From assembly GCA_026712905.1 (NCBI GenBank), contig JAPOPM010000142.1, positions 1-46,530 of the forward strand: a stretch of DNA of 46,530 nucleotides, written 5' to 3'. The notes beneath the pieces are model-generated. The model did no database searches. It was not told the origin of the DNA and saw only the letters and a program-made list of their open reading frames with translations. How positions within the stretch are numbered: the stretch's first letter is position 1; each line of letters begins with the position of its first letter. Positions 9,257 through 19,072 of the stretch are shown piece by piece. The position numbers and the translations under genes were made by a program. Source of the DNA: Deltaproteobacteria bacterium (GTDB lineage: Bacteria; Desulfobacterota; Binatia; UBA9968; JAJDTQ01).

Positions 9257-12200
9257 GTGCTCTGGCTCTTCCCCACCGCCTTCTTCATCCTCCTGGGAGC
9301 GGTACCCCTCATCCTGCTGCTCAACAGCCTGCGGCCCAGGGGACCGCGCGTTCCCGTGACCGCGTTGTTCCTCCTGGAGAAGGTCTTGCGGGAACGCCCC
9401 ATGGGCCGCCGCCTGGGCTGGCTCTGGCACCGCAACCTGCCGTTGATCCTGCAGTTGCTGGCGGCGCTGGCGGTCATCACCGCGCTGGCGGGGCCCGCGC
9501 TCCTGGGCGTGGGCACCGGCGCCCGCGACTGGGTCGTGGTGATGGACCAGAGCGCCAGCATGAAGGCCGCCGGCGCGTCCGGCGTGCGCTTCGACGCCGC
9601 CCGGGAGGAGTTGCTCCGGCGCATCGACGGGCTCGGCTCCAACGATCGCATGATGATCATCGGGGCGGCGGCCGAACCCGTGGTGGTGCAGCCCTTCACG
9701 CGGGACCGCGCGCGGCTGCGGCGGACCGCCGCGGCGCTCCACGCCACCGACGCGGAGGCGCCGGTAAAGGAGGCGGTGCTGCTGGCGCACACCTTCCTCA
9801 AGCGCCAGGGACCGCACCGGGTGGTGGTGCTCACCGACGCCGCCTTCAAGGGCATCGATGAGTTGCCGTGGGCGGCATCCTATCTGGAGTTGGTGCGGGT
9901 GGAGGGCGGCGCCGACAACGTCGGCATCCTGGGGTTCCAGTTCCGCCGGGTACCCGGCGAGGCCGACGAATACGAGGCCATGGTGCTGGTGCAGAACTTC
10001 ACCGAGCGGCCGGTGAATGCGCCGCTGGTGGTCACCGTGGCCGACCGCGTGGTCACGCGCACGCTGCTGTCCCTCGGTCCGTCCGCCCGCGAGGTGCTCA
10101 TCTACGGTGTCCCGGGGCCCCTGCGCGGGCGCGCCACCGCCCTGCTGGCCATCGACGACGACCTCCAGACCGACAACCGCGCGTATCTGTCCTTCCCGGA
10201 CGAGCGCCCCACGCGGGTGCTCTACGTGGGGCCCGGCAATCCGTACCTGGAACGGCTGCTGCGCTATTTCCCCCACGTGACCCTGGCGCGCATCGACCGC
10301 ATCCCGGAGGACCGGGTCACCGAGCAGGTGGCGGCCTACGACGTGGTGATGCTCGACCGGGTGCCGGCGCCGCCCCTCGAGCGCGGCAACTTCATCCTGA
10401 TGGGCACGGTGCCGGAAGGGCTCGACCTGCGCGTGGCCGGGGTGACCGCGCGCCCGGTCCTGGCCTCGGCCGATTCCGCGCACCCGCTGACGGCGGGCGT
10501 GCGCCTCGACGGGCTGGTGGTGCGCGACGCCCTGACCCTCGTGCCGGAAGGCGGCGTGACCCTCGCGGGGTCCGAGAGCGGTCCGCTGATCCATGCGGTG
10601 GAGAAGGGCGACCTCAAGGCGCTGGTCTTCGCCTTCGACCTCACCCGGTCGGACCTTCCGTTCCGGGTGTCGTTCCCGTTGCTGGTGCGCAACGCCTTCT
10701 CCTGGTTCCGGCCCGCGTCCCGGGAGTTCCCCGCCAGCCAGGTGGCCGCGGGCCTGCCGTTCGTGGCCGACGTGGGCGTGGACGAGGAGCAACTGGTGTT
10801 CGTGAGCCCGTCGGGCGAGACCGTCCCCGTGCAAACCCGGGAGCGCATCGGCACCTACGGCGACACCGAGGAGGTGGGTTTCTACCAGTTCCGCGGGACG
10901 CGCGGGGACGGCGAGTTCGCCGTGAATTTGTTCAGCGAGGAGGAGTCACGCATCCGGCCGTCGTACCAGGCGGAGCCCGCGGAAGCAGCGCCGCCGGCGG
11001 CCGAGAGCGCCCCAGGCACGCGCTTCGACCTCTGGCCGGTGTTGATCGTGGTGGCCCTGGCGCTGCTCCTGGCGGAGTGCGTGGTGGTCTGCCGCACGCG
11101 CCGGTCGCTGCTGCCGCTGTGGCTGCGGATACCCGCGGCGGCGGTGCTGGTGCTGGCCCTGGTGAACCCGCGCATGCTGGCGGAAGAGCCCGAGCTGGAC
11201 GTGGTCATGGCCGTGGACCTCTCCCACAGCGTCGGGGAGGAGGCGCGCGCGCGCGCCGCGGAGGTGCTGGAGCAAGCGCAGAGCCTGGTGAATCCCAAGG
11301 TGCGCCTGGGCCTGTTCTCCTTCGCGCGGCGCCCCCAGTGGGAGTTTCTGCCCACCGACGAGCTCCCGGTGAGCGAGCTGCCGCCCCCGCCCGAACGCGA
11401 CGCCACCGACCTGGCGGCGGCCATTCAAGGCGCCCTGGGGGAGTTGAGCGAGGGGCGCGAGAGCCGCATCGTGCTCATCTCCGACGCCAACGAGAACCGC
11501 GGCTCGGTGGAACGGGTGCTCCCTATGCTGCGTTCCCACGGGGTGGCCGTGTGGCCGTATCCTGTGAGCCTGGCGGAGGGCCGGAACGAGGTCTACCTGT
11601 CCGAGTTCTCCGTTCCCTCGGTGGTGGACAGCGGCGAGACCTTCGAGATCAAGGCCGCCCTCACCAGCGCGGGGGCGTCGTCCGCGGACATCTCCCTGCT
11701 GCGCGACGGGCGCGTGATCCGCTCCACGCGCAGGGAGCTGGCCCCTGGTGCCAACTGGCTCAGCTTCACCGACAGCGTGGATCAGCGCGGCACCCACACC
11801 TATGAGCTGATGGTGGAGGCCGACACGGACGTGCTGGCCGAGAACAACCTCCTGCAGGGCATCGTCAGCGTCAAGGGACCCTCCCGCATCCTCTACCTGC
11901 ACGGCCCGGACGCGGCGCGGCGCTTGATGGCCGAGGCGCTCCAGGTCCAGGGTTACGAGGTGGTGGAGAAGACCCCGGCGCGGGCCAACCTCACCCTGCC
12001 CGAGCTGTCGGGCTTCGACCTGCTGGTGCTGGACAACGTCCCCGCCTACCAGCTCTCGCAGGTGAAGATGGAGCGCATCGAGCGCTTCGTGCGCGATCTC
12101 GGCGGCGGGCTCATCGTGCTCGGCGGCACCCGCAGCTACGGCGCCGGCGGCTACTACCGCACGCCGCTGGAGCAGACGCTGCCGGTGGAGATGCGTCCGC

Positions 12201-13651
12201 CGGTGCGCATGGAGCTGCCCCACGTGGCGCTGCTCTTCGTGGTGGACAAATCCGGCAGCATGGGCGGCGGCCCCTTCGGCACCACCAAGTTGGACCTGGC
12301 CAAGGCCGCCACCATGGCGTCGGCCGAGCTTCTCAACCCCACCGACGAGGTGGGCATCCTGGCGTTCGACTCCAACTGGGAGTGGGCGGTGCCGTTCCGC
12401 CAGGCCGGGGGCGGCGAGAGCATCGCCGAGGACGTCGCGGCGCTCACCTCCGACGGCGGCACCGACCTCCTCAAGGCCATGGTGGAAGGCCATCGCGCCC
12501 TCGCCGCCGAGGAGGCCGCCATCAAGCACGTGCTGGTGCTGTCCGACGGGCTCACCGAAAAGGCGGACCTGGTGGAACAGGTGACCCGCATGGCCGGGGA
12601 CCGCATCACGGTCTCGACGGTCTCCATCGGCGGCGACGCCGACCGGCGGCTCATGACGCGGCTCGCCCAGGGCGGCCAGGGGCGCAGCTACGCCACCGTG
12701 GACCCGCGCACGATCCCGCAGATCTTCACCACCGAGACGCTGCTCATCTCGCGGGACCTGCTGGTGGAGAAGGTCGTGACGCCGGTGGCACTGGGGGTTT
12801 CGGGGCCCATGCGCGGGCTGACGGAGCAGCCCCTGCCGCAAATTCTGGGCTACGTCCTGACCCACGTGAAGCCCGGCGCGGAAGTCCATTTGCGTGTCGG
12901 CGAGGACCCGCTGCTGGTTTCCTGGCGCTACGGCCTGGGCCAGGTGTACGCCTTCACCTCGGATGTCTCGGGCCGCTGGGGGCGCCACTGGGTGCAGTGG
13001 CCGGCGTTCTCCAGATGGTCCGCGCAGATGGCCCGGCTGGCGGTGAGGAACGTCTCCGACCACCGGCTGCGCACGGACTTCGTGCGCGAGGGCGAGTCCA
13101 TGAGCGCGGTGGTGGACATGTTCTCGGCCTCGGGAAGGCCCGTGAACCACCTGAAGCTCCAGGGATTGCTGACCCGCGCGGACGAGACCCTGCAGGAGGA
13201 GACCTTCCGGCAGGTGGCGCCGGGCCGCTACCAGACCCGCTTCGCCACCCCCAGCCGGGGCATCAACCTGCTCACCGTCCAGCATCCCGCTGTCGGGGTC
13301 CCCGGCCTGCCCATGGGTTCCGCTGCGTCGGCCCTCGTCGCCGGCGCTGTCCCCGCGTCCGCCGCGGTGGACGCCGTCGCCTTCACCGTCCCGTTCATCG
13401 TGCCGTTCTCGCAGGAGTACCGCGAGATGGACGCCAACCACGAATTGCTGGAGCGCCTGGCCCGGGAGACCGGCGGCAAGGTGCTACGGCGGGACACGTT
13501 GACGGAGGACATCGGGCGGCTCTTCACCGCCGATCCCGAAGCCGCCGGGTCGGTGCGGGGCATCTGGTGGGCGTTGGCCGCCGCCGGCTTGGGCGTCTTC
13601 CTGCTGGACCTGGCGTTGCGCGCCTTCCTGCACGTGCGCCGGGCACGGTGA
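9257..13651 (+). CDS. Giant BatA-like membrane protein with three vWA domains
   Basis: 1,464 residues from a GTG at 9257. N-terminal helices (about 3-23 and 60-85) match the aerotolerance/BatA N-terminal domain. The first vWA has MIDAS DQSAS at 97-101. A helix pair at about 592-640 is followed by a second vWA with MIDAS DLSHS starting at 654. An amidotransferase-like segment with GGTRSYGAGGYY follows, then a third vWA with MIDAS DKSGS starting at 997, and a final helix near 1435-1455. The halves look like two proteins usually encoded separately, a BatA-type protein (to about 610) and a vWA plus amidotransferase-like membrane protein. They are joined through their membrane helices. All three MIDAS motifs keep DxSxS, suggesting each can bind a divalent metal. 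Last gene of the cluster. Confidence 0.8.
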   Translation: MLWLFPTAFFILLGAVPLILLLNSLRPRGPRVPVTALFLLEKVLRERPMGRRLGWLWHRNLPLILQLLAALAVITALAGPALLGVGTGARDWVVVMDQSASMKAAGASGVRFDAAREELLRRIDGLGSNDRMMIIGAAAEPVVVQPFTRDRARLRRTAAALHATDAEAPVKEAVLLAHTFLKRQGPHRVVVLTDAAFKGIDELPWAASYLELVRVEGGADNVGILGFQFRRVPGEADEYEAMVLVQNFTERPVNAPLVVTVADRVVTRTLLSLGPSAREVLIYGVPGPLRGRATALLAIDDDLQTDNRAYLSFPDERPTRVLYVGPGNPYLERLLRYFPHVTLARIDRIPEDRVTEQVAAYDVVMLDRVPAPPLERGNFILMGTVPEGLDLRVAGVTARPVLASADSAHPLTAGVRLDGLVVRDALTLVPEGGVTLAGSESGPLIHAVEKGDLKALVFAFDLTRSDLPFRVSFPLLVRNAFSWFRPASREFPASQVAAGLPFVADVGVDEEQLVFVSPSGETVPVQTRERIGTYGDTEEVGFYQFRGTRGDGEFAVNLFSEEESRIRPSYQAEPAEAAPPAAESAPGTRFDLWPVLIVVALALLLAECVVVCRTRRSLLPLWLRIPAAAVLVLALVNPRMLAEEPELDVVMAVDLSHSVGEEARARAAEVLEQAQSLVNPKVRLGLFSFARRPQWEFLPTDELPVSELPPPPERDATDLAAAIQGALGELSEGRESRIVLISDANENRGSVERVLPMLRSHGVAVWPYPVSLAEGRNEVYLSEFSVPSVVDSGETFEIKAALTSAGASSADISLLRDGRVIRSTRRELAPGANWLSFTDSVDQRGTHTYELMVEADTDVLAENNLLQGIVSVKGPSRILYLHGPDAARRLMAEALQVQGYEVVEKTPARANLTLPELSGFDLLVLDNVPAYQLSQVKMERIERFVRDLGGGLIVLGGTRSYGAGGYYRTPLEQTLPVEMRPPVRMELPHVALLFVVDKSGSMGGGPFGTTKLDLAKAATMASAELLNPTDEVGILAFDSNWEWAVPFRQAGGGESIAEDVAALTSDGGTDLLKAMVEGHRALAAEEAAIKHVLVLSDGLTEKADLVEQVTRMAGDRITVSTVSIGGDADRRLMTRLAQGGQGRSYATVDPRTIPQIFTTETLLISRDLLVEKVVTPVALGVSGPMRGLTEQPLPQILGYVLTHVKPGAEVHLRVGEDPLLVSWRYGLGQVYAFTSDVSGRWGRHWVQWPAFSRWSAQMARLAVRNVSDHRLRTDFVREGESMSAVVDMFSASGRPVNHLKLQGLLTRADETLQEETFRQVAPGRYQTRFATPSRGINLLTVQHPAVGVPGLPMGSAASALVAGAVPASAAVDAVAFTVPFIVPFSQEYREMDANHELLERLARETGGKVLRRDTLTEDIGRLFTADPEAAGSVRGIWWALAAAGLGVFLLDLALRAFLHVRRAR

Positions 13652-13670
13652 CGCCCGCCCTTCCTTCACC

Positions 13671-13698
13671 TTGCGTTGCCCTCCACCCGTGCCATAAT
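13671..13698 (+). promoter_or_regulatory. Candidate promoter for era
   Basis: TTGCGT (13671-13676) and CATAAT (13693-13698), spacing 16. The -10 is a five-of-six match. Transcription would begin around 13704-13706, practically at the first era ATG (13705). Confidence 0.35.
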
Positions 13699-13722
13699 GG
13701 CCCGATGGGCGAAAACGAGGCC

Positions 13723-14640
13723 ATGTCAGAGGCGCACGGTGATGCGCCCGTGCCGGCGGATTTCCGATCGGGATTCGTCGCGATCCTGGGGCGTCCCAAC
13801 GTCGGCAAGTCCACGCTGCTGAACCAGCTCCTGGGGGAGAAGATCGCCATCGTCTCGCCCCGGCCGCAGACCACGCGCAACCGCATCATGGGCATCAAGA
13901 CGGTGCCGCGGGGTCAGATGTTGTTGTTGGACACGCCGGGCATCCACCGCGCCCGTTCGCTGCTGAACCGGCGCATGGTGGACGTGGCCAAGCGTTCCCT
14001 GGGCGACGTGGAGGCGGTCGTGTGGGTAGTGGATGCCCGGGGCGGCATCCGCGGGGACGACGAGGACATCGCCGGGATCCTGGCCGGCAGCCGTCACCCG
14101 CTGATGATCGCGCTGAACAAGATCGACGTGGTGGCCAAGGGGCGGCTGCTTCCGGTCATCGCGCGGCTGGCGGAGTTGCTGCCGGAGCGGGAGATCGTGC
14201 CCATCAGCGCGCGCACCGGAGAGAACGTGCCGCTGCTGGTGGAGGGGATCCTCGATCGGCTGCCCGCCGGGCCGCGGTATTTTCCGGAGGATGAGCTGAC
14301 CGACCAGACGGAACGCTTCATCGCCGCGGAGATCGTCCGGGAGAAGGTCTTTCTGCGCACCCGGCAGGAAATACCCTACGGAACGGCGGTCTCGGTGCAG
14401 CGCTTCGAAGAGAAGAACGACGGCGCCCTCGTAGTCATCGCCGCCACCATCCACACCGAACGGGAAGCCCACAAGCCGATCCTCATCGGCAAGCGCGGCG
14501 CGGCGCTCAAGGAGATCGGCAGCGCCGCCCGGGAGGACCTGGAGCGGCTGCTCGGCTGTCGCGTCTACCTGGAGCTCGCGGTCAAAGCCACGCCCGGATG
14601 GAGCCGGGATCCCCGGAGCCTGGCGGCCTTCGGGCTGTAG
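13723..14640 (+). CDS. era: GTPase Era
   Basis: 305 residues from the ATG at 13723; an in-frame ATG at 13705 would add six. Era binds 16S rRNA and supports 30S assembly. G1 is GRPNVGKST, the G3 region is DTPG, G4 is NKID and G5 lies in SARTGEN. The C-terminal KH domain has the Era-specific ILIGKRGAALKEIGSAARED followed by the LGCRVYLEL strand. GAGG precedes 13723 only closely, while 13705 would be almost leaderless relative to the candidate promoter. The choice of start is therefore open. The gene stands 54 bases after the vWA cluster and 15 bases before an AIPR-type gene. Confidence 0.95.
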   Translation: MSEAHGDAPVPADFRSGFVAILGRPNVGKSTLLNQLLGEKIAIVSPRPQTTRNRIMGIKTVPRGQMLLLDTPGIHRARSLLNRRMVDVAKRSLGDVEAVVWVVDARGGIRGDDEDIAGILAGSRHPLMIALNKIDVVAKGRLLPVIARLAELLPEREIVPISARTGENVPLLVEGILDRLPAGPRYFPEDELTDQTERFIAAEIVREKVFLRTRQEIPYGTAVSVQRFEEKNDGALVVIAATIHTEREAHKPILIGKRGAALKEIGSAAREDLERLLGCRVYLELAVKATPGWSRDPRSLAAFGL

Positions 14641-14655
14641 GGGACGGGAGCATTC

Positions 14656-16350
14656 ATGAACATCAATGCCAGTATTGTCGATCAGAGAGTGGCCGCCATC
14701 GTGGACGACTACTCCGAGCAGTTGCCGGGAAACGACCTGAACAGAAAGAAGTCCGCCGCATTCGTGCTTCTGTGCCTGTCAACGTGTCTGGAAACGACTC
14801 TTGAAGACAGTCTTGAGTGCCTCACGGATGGTGGAAACGACGCTGGCGTGGATGGACTGTACGTCGGTGACGAGGAAGACGGCGAGTTCATGGTCACGGT
14901 GTTCCAGGGCAAGTACAAGATTGAGGATCTGAGTGGGGAAGCGAATTTTCCGGAAAACGACGTCCGAAAAGCCGTGGATACCGTCCAGGTCTTGCTGGAT
15001 CCCTATCGGAAAGTCACGTTAAATCCCAAATTGGAGCCGAAGATCGAAGAGATTCGCTCCTTGATCCGTGACGGGTATATTCCTCGTGTGCGGTTCTTTC
15101 TTTGCAACAACGGCGCTCAATGGCAAACTCAGGCCGACCATTGGATCGACGAGGCGAGGAAGGACTTTGGCGACAAGGTAGATTTCGTACACTTTAATCA
15201 CGATTCCGTCGTCCGTATCCTGCAAGCCAGCAAAGACGTGGACGCCACTCTGACGCTCAGCGGACTGGCGACCGTAGAGGACCTGAACTTCATGAGGGTC
15301 CTGGTCGGACGCGTTTCCGTTCAGGAGATCGGCCGATTGTTCGACGAGTATGGTGACAGGTTGCTGGATCGCAACATCCGGCGTTACCTCGGGCTGCACC
15401 ACAATCGCGTCAATGCCGCTATCCACGCAACTCTCTGCGATCCAGACAAATCCGACAAATTCTACTTCTACAACAACGGCATCACGGTGGTCTGCGAAAA
15501 GTTCGACTACAATGCCTTTCAGAAATCGGACTACAAGGTTCAGCTCCGGAACATGCAGGTGATCAACGACGGCCAGACATGCAGAACAATTCAGGAGACA
15601 CTCAGGGATAGCTCGTCTGATCGGGTCGGTGAGTCGGCTTTTGTGATGATCAGGATTTACCAGTTGCCGGATACAGGCAAGGAGTTCGTCCAGGACATTA
15701 CTTATGCGGCCAACAGCCAGAACCCGGTCGATCTCAGGGATTTGCGGTCCAACGATGAAGCTCAGAAGCAGTTGGAGTTGGGCATGAAAGAACTGGGTCT
15801 GGAATTCACGTACAAACGCCAGAGGGATGAGGGTGGGGGTGGTTCATCGGTCATCACCAGCACGATTGTCGCGGAAGCGGTACTCGCCATCTGGCGGAAA
15901 CGACCGCACCAAGCGAAGTTTCGCCGAACGGAACACTTCGGCAAACTGTACGACGACATTTTCGAACATCTCAATGCGGCCCAAGCCCTGCTTGCAGTCT
16001 TGATCTTCAGGAGCGTGGAGAACGAAAGAAAACGCCCGACGGCCGTAACGCCAGCGGACTTTTTGCCCTATGCGTCGCACTATATCTCCATGTTGATCGG
16101 GAGTAAGCTCTTGATGGATCAGCAAACATCGCTTGATCAAGTCTCGCACCGAAACCTTCCCGCGTTGCTTGAAGTGTTCAAGGAAAACTGCCCCCAATAC
16201 CACGCGTATGCCATCCAAGCGCTGACGGATGCGTTGAGGGAGTGCTACGGAGAGCGGGATGTCTCTCTTCAGCAATTGTCGGCCACCTTCAGACGCGGTG
16301 ACCTGATCGAGATGTTGGAACGACACAGCGGCGTGGGCGTCGTTCCATAA
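14656..16350 (+). CDS. AIPR-family (abortive infection phage resistance) protein
   Basis: 564 residues. The N-terminal part carries a restriction-endonuclease-like core: GGNDAGVDGLYV (59-70) followed by VFQGKYK (82-88), i.e. D66 and Q84-x-K86 of a PD-(D/E)xK-type site with Gln in the acidic position. AIPR-type blocks follow: RNIRRYLG (239-246), FYFYNNGITVVC (269-280) and QVINDGQT (301-308). AIPR proteins are associated with phage defence in several systems. Family knowledge supports the name; the nuclease reading is inference. Base composition is visibly lower in GC and the codon choice is less biased than in era and der on either side, consistent with acquisition. It starts 15 bases after era (GGGACGGGAG just ahead) and seems to stand alone. 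Confidence 0.85.
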   Translation: MNINASIVDQRVAAIVDDYSEQLPGNDLNRKKSAAFVLLCLSTCLETTLEDSLECLTDGGNDAGVDGLYVGDEEDGEFMVTVFQGKYKIEDLSGEANFPENDVRKAVDTVQVLLDPYRKVTLNPKLEPKIEEIRSLIRDGYIPRVRFFLCNNGAQWQTQADHWIDEARKDFGDKVDFVHFNHDSVVRILQASKDVDATLTLSGLATVEDLNFMRVLVGRVSVQEIGRLFDEYGDRLLDRNIRRYLGLHHNRVNAAIHATLCDPDKSDKFYFYNNGITVVCEKFDYNAFQKSDYKVQLRNMQVINDGQTCRTIQETLRDSSSDRVGESAFVMIRIYQLPDTGKEFVQDITYAANSQNPVDLRDLRSNDEAQKQLELGMKELGLEFTYKRQRDEGGGGSSVITSTIVAEAVLAIWRKRPHQAKFRRTEHFGKLYDDIFEHLNAAQALLAVLIFRSVENERKRPTAVTPADFLPYASHYISMLIGSKLLMDQQTSLDQVSHRNLPALLEVFKENCPQYHAYAIQALTDALRECYGERDVSLQQLSATFRRGDLIEMLERHSGVGVVP

Positions 16351-16465
16351 AGAAGGTTGAGGATCGCAGGCATCGCCGTCCGGTTTCAGATGCCCGCCGC
16401 TGTCCTGCCGGACACTCGACCGTACGATCCTGATGAGGGCGTGCCCTCGGGACACTCCACGATAC

Positions 16466-17809
16466 ATGAACACATCCGAAAATCTGCCGGTGGTGGCCAT
16501 CGTGGGGCGGCCCAATGTGGGCAAGTCCACGCTGTTCAACCGCCTGAGCCGGGCGCGGCGCGCCATCGTGAACGATCAGCCGGGGGTCACCCGCGACCGC
16601 AACTACAACGAGGTGTCGTGGCGCCGGCATCGGTTCGTGCTGGTGGACACCGGGGGGATGGAGCCGGACGAGCGCGAGGGGCTCAAGGGGCGCATCCTGC
16701 AGCAGACCATGACCGCGGTGAACGAGGCCGATGTCATCGTGTTCCTCCTGGACGGCCGCACCGGGCCCATGCCGCCGGACACGGCCGCGGTGGAGGTGTT
16801 GCGGCAGGCCGCCAAGCCCGTGTTCTACGCGGTGAACAAGCTGGACACCGGGCCGCGCGAGAGCGATCTCTACGAGTTCTACCGGCTGGGCGTCGAGCGG
16901 CTCTATCCGCTCTCGGCGGAGCACGGGCTCGGGGTCGCGGACCTGATGCAAGAGGTCGTGGACGCCTTGCCCCGGGAAACGGCGGGCGCCCGCGAGGCGG
17001 TGGAGTCCCTGGCACTTGCGGTGGTGGGGCGTCCCAACGTGGGCAAGTCCACGCTGGTGAACCGGCTCCTGGGCTACGACCGTTCCCTGGTGGACTCCCA
17101 GCCCGGCACCACTAGGGACGCGCTCCAGGCCGACTTCACCTGGAACGGAACGGTTTGCCGCCTCACCGATACCGCGGGCATCCGGCGCAAGGCGCGGGTG
17201 GTGGATCCGGTGGAACGCTACAGCGTGAGCCGCGCCCTGCGCTCGGTGGACGGCGGGGACGTGGTCATCCACCTCTTGGACGGGGCCGAAGGAGTGACCG
17301 ATCAGGACGCCCAGGTGATGTCCTACACGTCGCAGCGGGGCAAGGGGATGGTCCTGGGCATCAACAAGTGGGACCTGCTGGACACGGAGCAGGTGAGTCT
17401 GCGCGAATACCGGAATTTCTTGCAACGGCGGCTACCGTTCGCCGACCACGTGCCGATCGTATCTATGTCGGCAATGGAAGGGTCGGGCATGAACAGGCTG
17501 ATGGACACGGTGATACGGGTGGGCGAGGAACAACGCCGGTGGATCAAGACCCCGTTGCTCAATCGGGTGCTGCGCCGTCTCACCGAGCGCCATTCCGCGC
17601 CGCAGCTCCGCGGGCGCCCCGTGAAGGTCTACTACGCCACGCAGACGGACGTGCGCCCGCCGACGTTCACCCTGTTCGTGAACAATCCCCAAGGCTTCGG
17701 CGCGAACTACCAGCGCTATCTGGTGAAGGCGCTGCGCGCGGAGCTGGGCCTCGAGCACGCGCCTTTGCGCCTGACGTTCCGGGCGCGCGCGGGCAGGGAT
17801 GAAGACTAG
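16466..17809 (+). CDS. der: Ribosome biogenesis GTPase Der (EngA)
   Basis: 447 residues from the ATG at 16466; an in-frame ATG at 16433 gives 458. Two tandem G domains are visible. G1 motifs GRPNVGKST occur near residues 14 and 190, NKLD and NKWD are the G4 motifs, and DTGG/DTAG the G3 motifs. The C-terminal KH-like domain includes GRPVKVYYATQTDVRPPTF and NNPQGFGANYQRYL. Der assists 50S subunit assembly. About 115 bases separate it from the AIPR gene. Its TAG shares a base with the GTG of dprA, so der and dprA are coupled. Confidence 0.95.
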   Translation: MNTSENLPVVAIVGRPNVGKSTLFNRLSRARRAIVNDQPGVTRDRNYNEVSWRRHRFVLVDTGGMEPDEREGLKGRILQQTMTAVNEADVIVFLLDGRTGPMPPDTAAVEVLRQAAKPVFYAVNKLDTGPRESDLYEFYRLGVERLYPLSAEHGLGVADLMQEVVDALPRETAGAREAVESLALAVVGRPNVGKSTLVNRLLGYDRSLVDSQPGTTRDALQADFTWNGTVCRLTDTAGIRRKARVVDPVERYSVSRALRSVDGGDVVIHLLDGAEGVTDQDAQVMSYTSQRGKGMVLGINKWDLLDTEQVSLREYRNFLQRRLPFADHVPIVSMSAMEGSGMNRLMDTVIRVGEEQRRWIKTPLLNRVLRRLTERHSAPQLRGRPVKVYYATQTDVRPPTFTLFVNNPQGFGANYQRYLVKALRAELGLEHAPLRLTFRARAGRDED

Positions 17810-19002
17810 TGGCCGGTGCGGCGCGTGCCCGCGGCCGGACGCCGGATGAGAGCCGGAGGGACCTCGCCTGGCTTGCGTTCGGCGAAGTTCCGGGCCTTGG
17901 GTGCGTGGGGTTCCGGCGCATCGCGGAGGTCTTCGGCGATCCCACGGATGCTTTCTTCGGCGGCCGGAGCAGGTTGCGGGACATTGTCGGGCTGAGCCGG
18001 CCGGCGGTGGAAGGACTGCTGGCGTTCTCGGCGTGGGATCGCCTGGCGGAAGAGATGCGCCGGGTGCGCGAAGCCGGGGTGCGGCTGGTGCGGTACACGG
18101 ACCCGGCCTATCCGGAACGGTTGCGCGCCATACACGATCCGCCCCCGGTGCTCTATGCAAGGGGATCGCCGGAGGCGGTTGGGTACGCTTCGGTGGGCGT
18201 CGTGGGCACGCGCGCGCCGAGCGAGTACGGCCGCGAGATGACCCGGCTGCTGTGCCGTGGGTTGGCCGCGGCCGGCATCGTGGTCGTCAGCGGCATGGCC
18301 CGGGGTATCGACCGCCACGCCCACGAAGCTGCGTTGGACGGAGGTGGCTGGACCGTGGCGGTGCTGGGCTCGGGAGTGGACGTGCCCTATCCACCAGAGC
18401 ACCGCGATCTGAGCCGCCGCATCGAAGGTGGCGGCGCGGTGCTCTCTGACTATCCCCTGGGCACGCGCCCGCTGCCGCACCACTTCCCGTCGCGCAACCG
18501 GCTCATCAGCGGCCTCGCTCTGGGCGTGGTGGTGGTGGAAGCCACCGAGCGCAGCGGCTCCCTCATCACGGCGCGCTGCGCGCTGGAGCAGGGCCGCGAG
18601 GTGTTCGCCGTGCCCGGCCCGGCGCGCGCCAGCCGCAGCCGCGGCCCGCACCGGCTGATCCGGCAGGGAGCCAAGCTGGTGGAGGACGTGAGCGACGTGA
18701 TCGAGGAAATCGTGCCGCAATTGGCGGCGCAGGCGCGCGATGCTCGGCCGGAAGCGGCGATCGACGCGGGTGATTCCGGCCGCGTCCACGTTCCTCTCGG
18801 CGGTGCCTATGGCGCGATCCTGCGCGATCTCGAGGCGGGACCGCTGCATGTGGACGACGTCATGGACCGGACGGACCTTCCAGCGCAGCAGGTCTGTGAG
18901 GTTCTTCTGGAGCTGGAGCTTCAGGGCCTGCTCAGGCAGTTGCCGGGAAACAGATATGCTCTGAACACGGCTGTCATCGGCACCACGGGAGCGGCTCGGT
19001 GA
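17809..19002 (+). CDS. dprA: DNA-processing protein DprA
   Basis: 397 residues with a GTG start inside the stop of der. DprA binds incoming single-stranded DNA and loads RecA during transformation, and it is kept in many bacteria that are not known to be competent. A SAM/helix-hairpin-helix-like N-terminal region is present (WLAFGEVPGLGCVGFRRI). The Rossmann-like core contains GVVGTRAPSEYG, VVSGMARGIDRHAHEAAL, LGSGVDVPYPPEH and the signature FPSRNRLISGL. The C-terminal winged-helix (DML1-like) domain follows residue 330. No other competence genes are visible. Confidence 0.93.
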   Translation: MAGAARARGRTPDESRRDLAWLAFGEVPGLGCVGFRRIAEVFGDPTDAFFGGRSRLRDIVGLSRPAVEGLLAFSAWDRLAEEMRRVREAGVRLVRYTDPAYPERLRAIHDPPPVLYARGSPEAVGYASVGVVGTRAPSEYGREMTRLLCRGLAAAGIVVVSGMARGIDRHAHEAALDGGGWTVAVLGSGVDVPYPPEHRDLSRRIEGGGAVLSDYPLGTRPLPHHFPSRNRLISGLALGVVVVEATERSGSLITARCALEQGREVFAVPGPARASRSRGPHRLIRQGAKLVEDVSDVIEEIVPQLAAQARDARPEAAIDAGDSGRVHVPLGGAYGAILRDLEAGPLHVDDVMDRTDLPAQQVCEVLLELELQGLLRQLPGNRYALNTAVIGTTGAAR

Positions 19003-19072
19003 CCCGTTGGTTTCTCGAAATGTCTTACGTTGGTGGTGCCCTTGTGGTATGGATGATCAAAGGGAGAACAAC

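Noticed and set aside
12382-14640. A 752-residue fusion containing Era
   Set aside because: The first part is Arg/Gly/Ala-rich shadow of the vWA gene; Era starts at 13705 or 13723.
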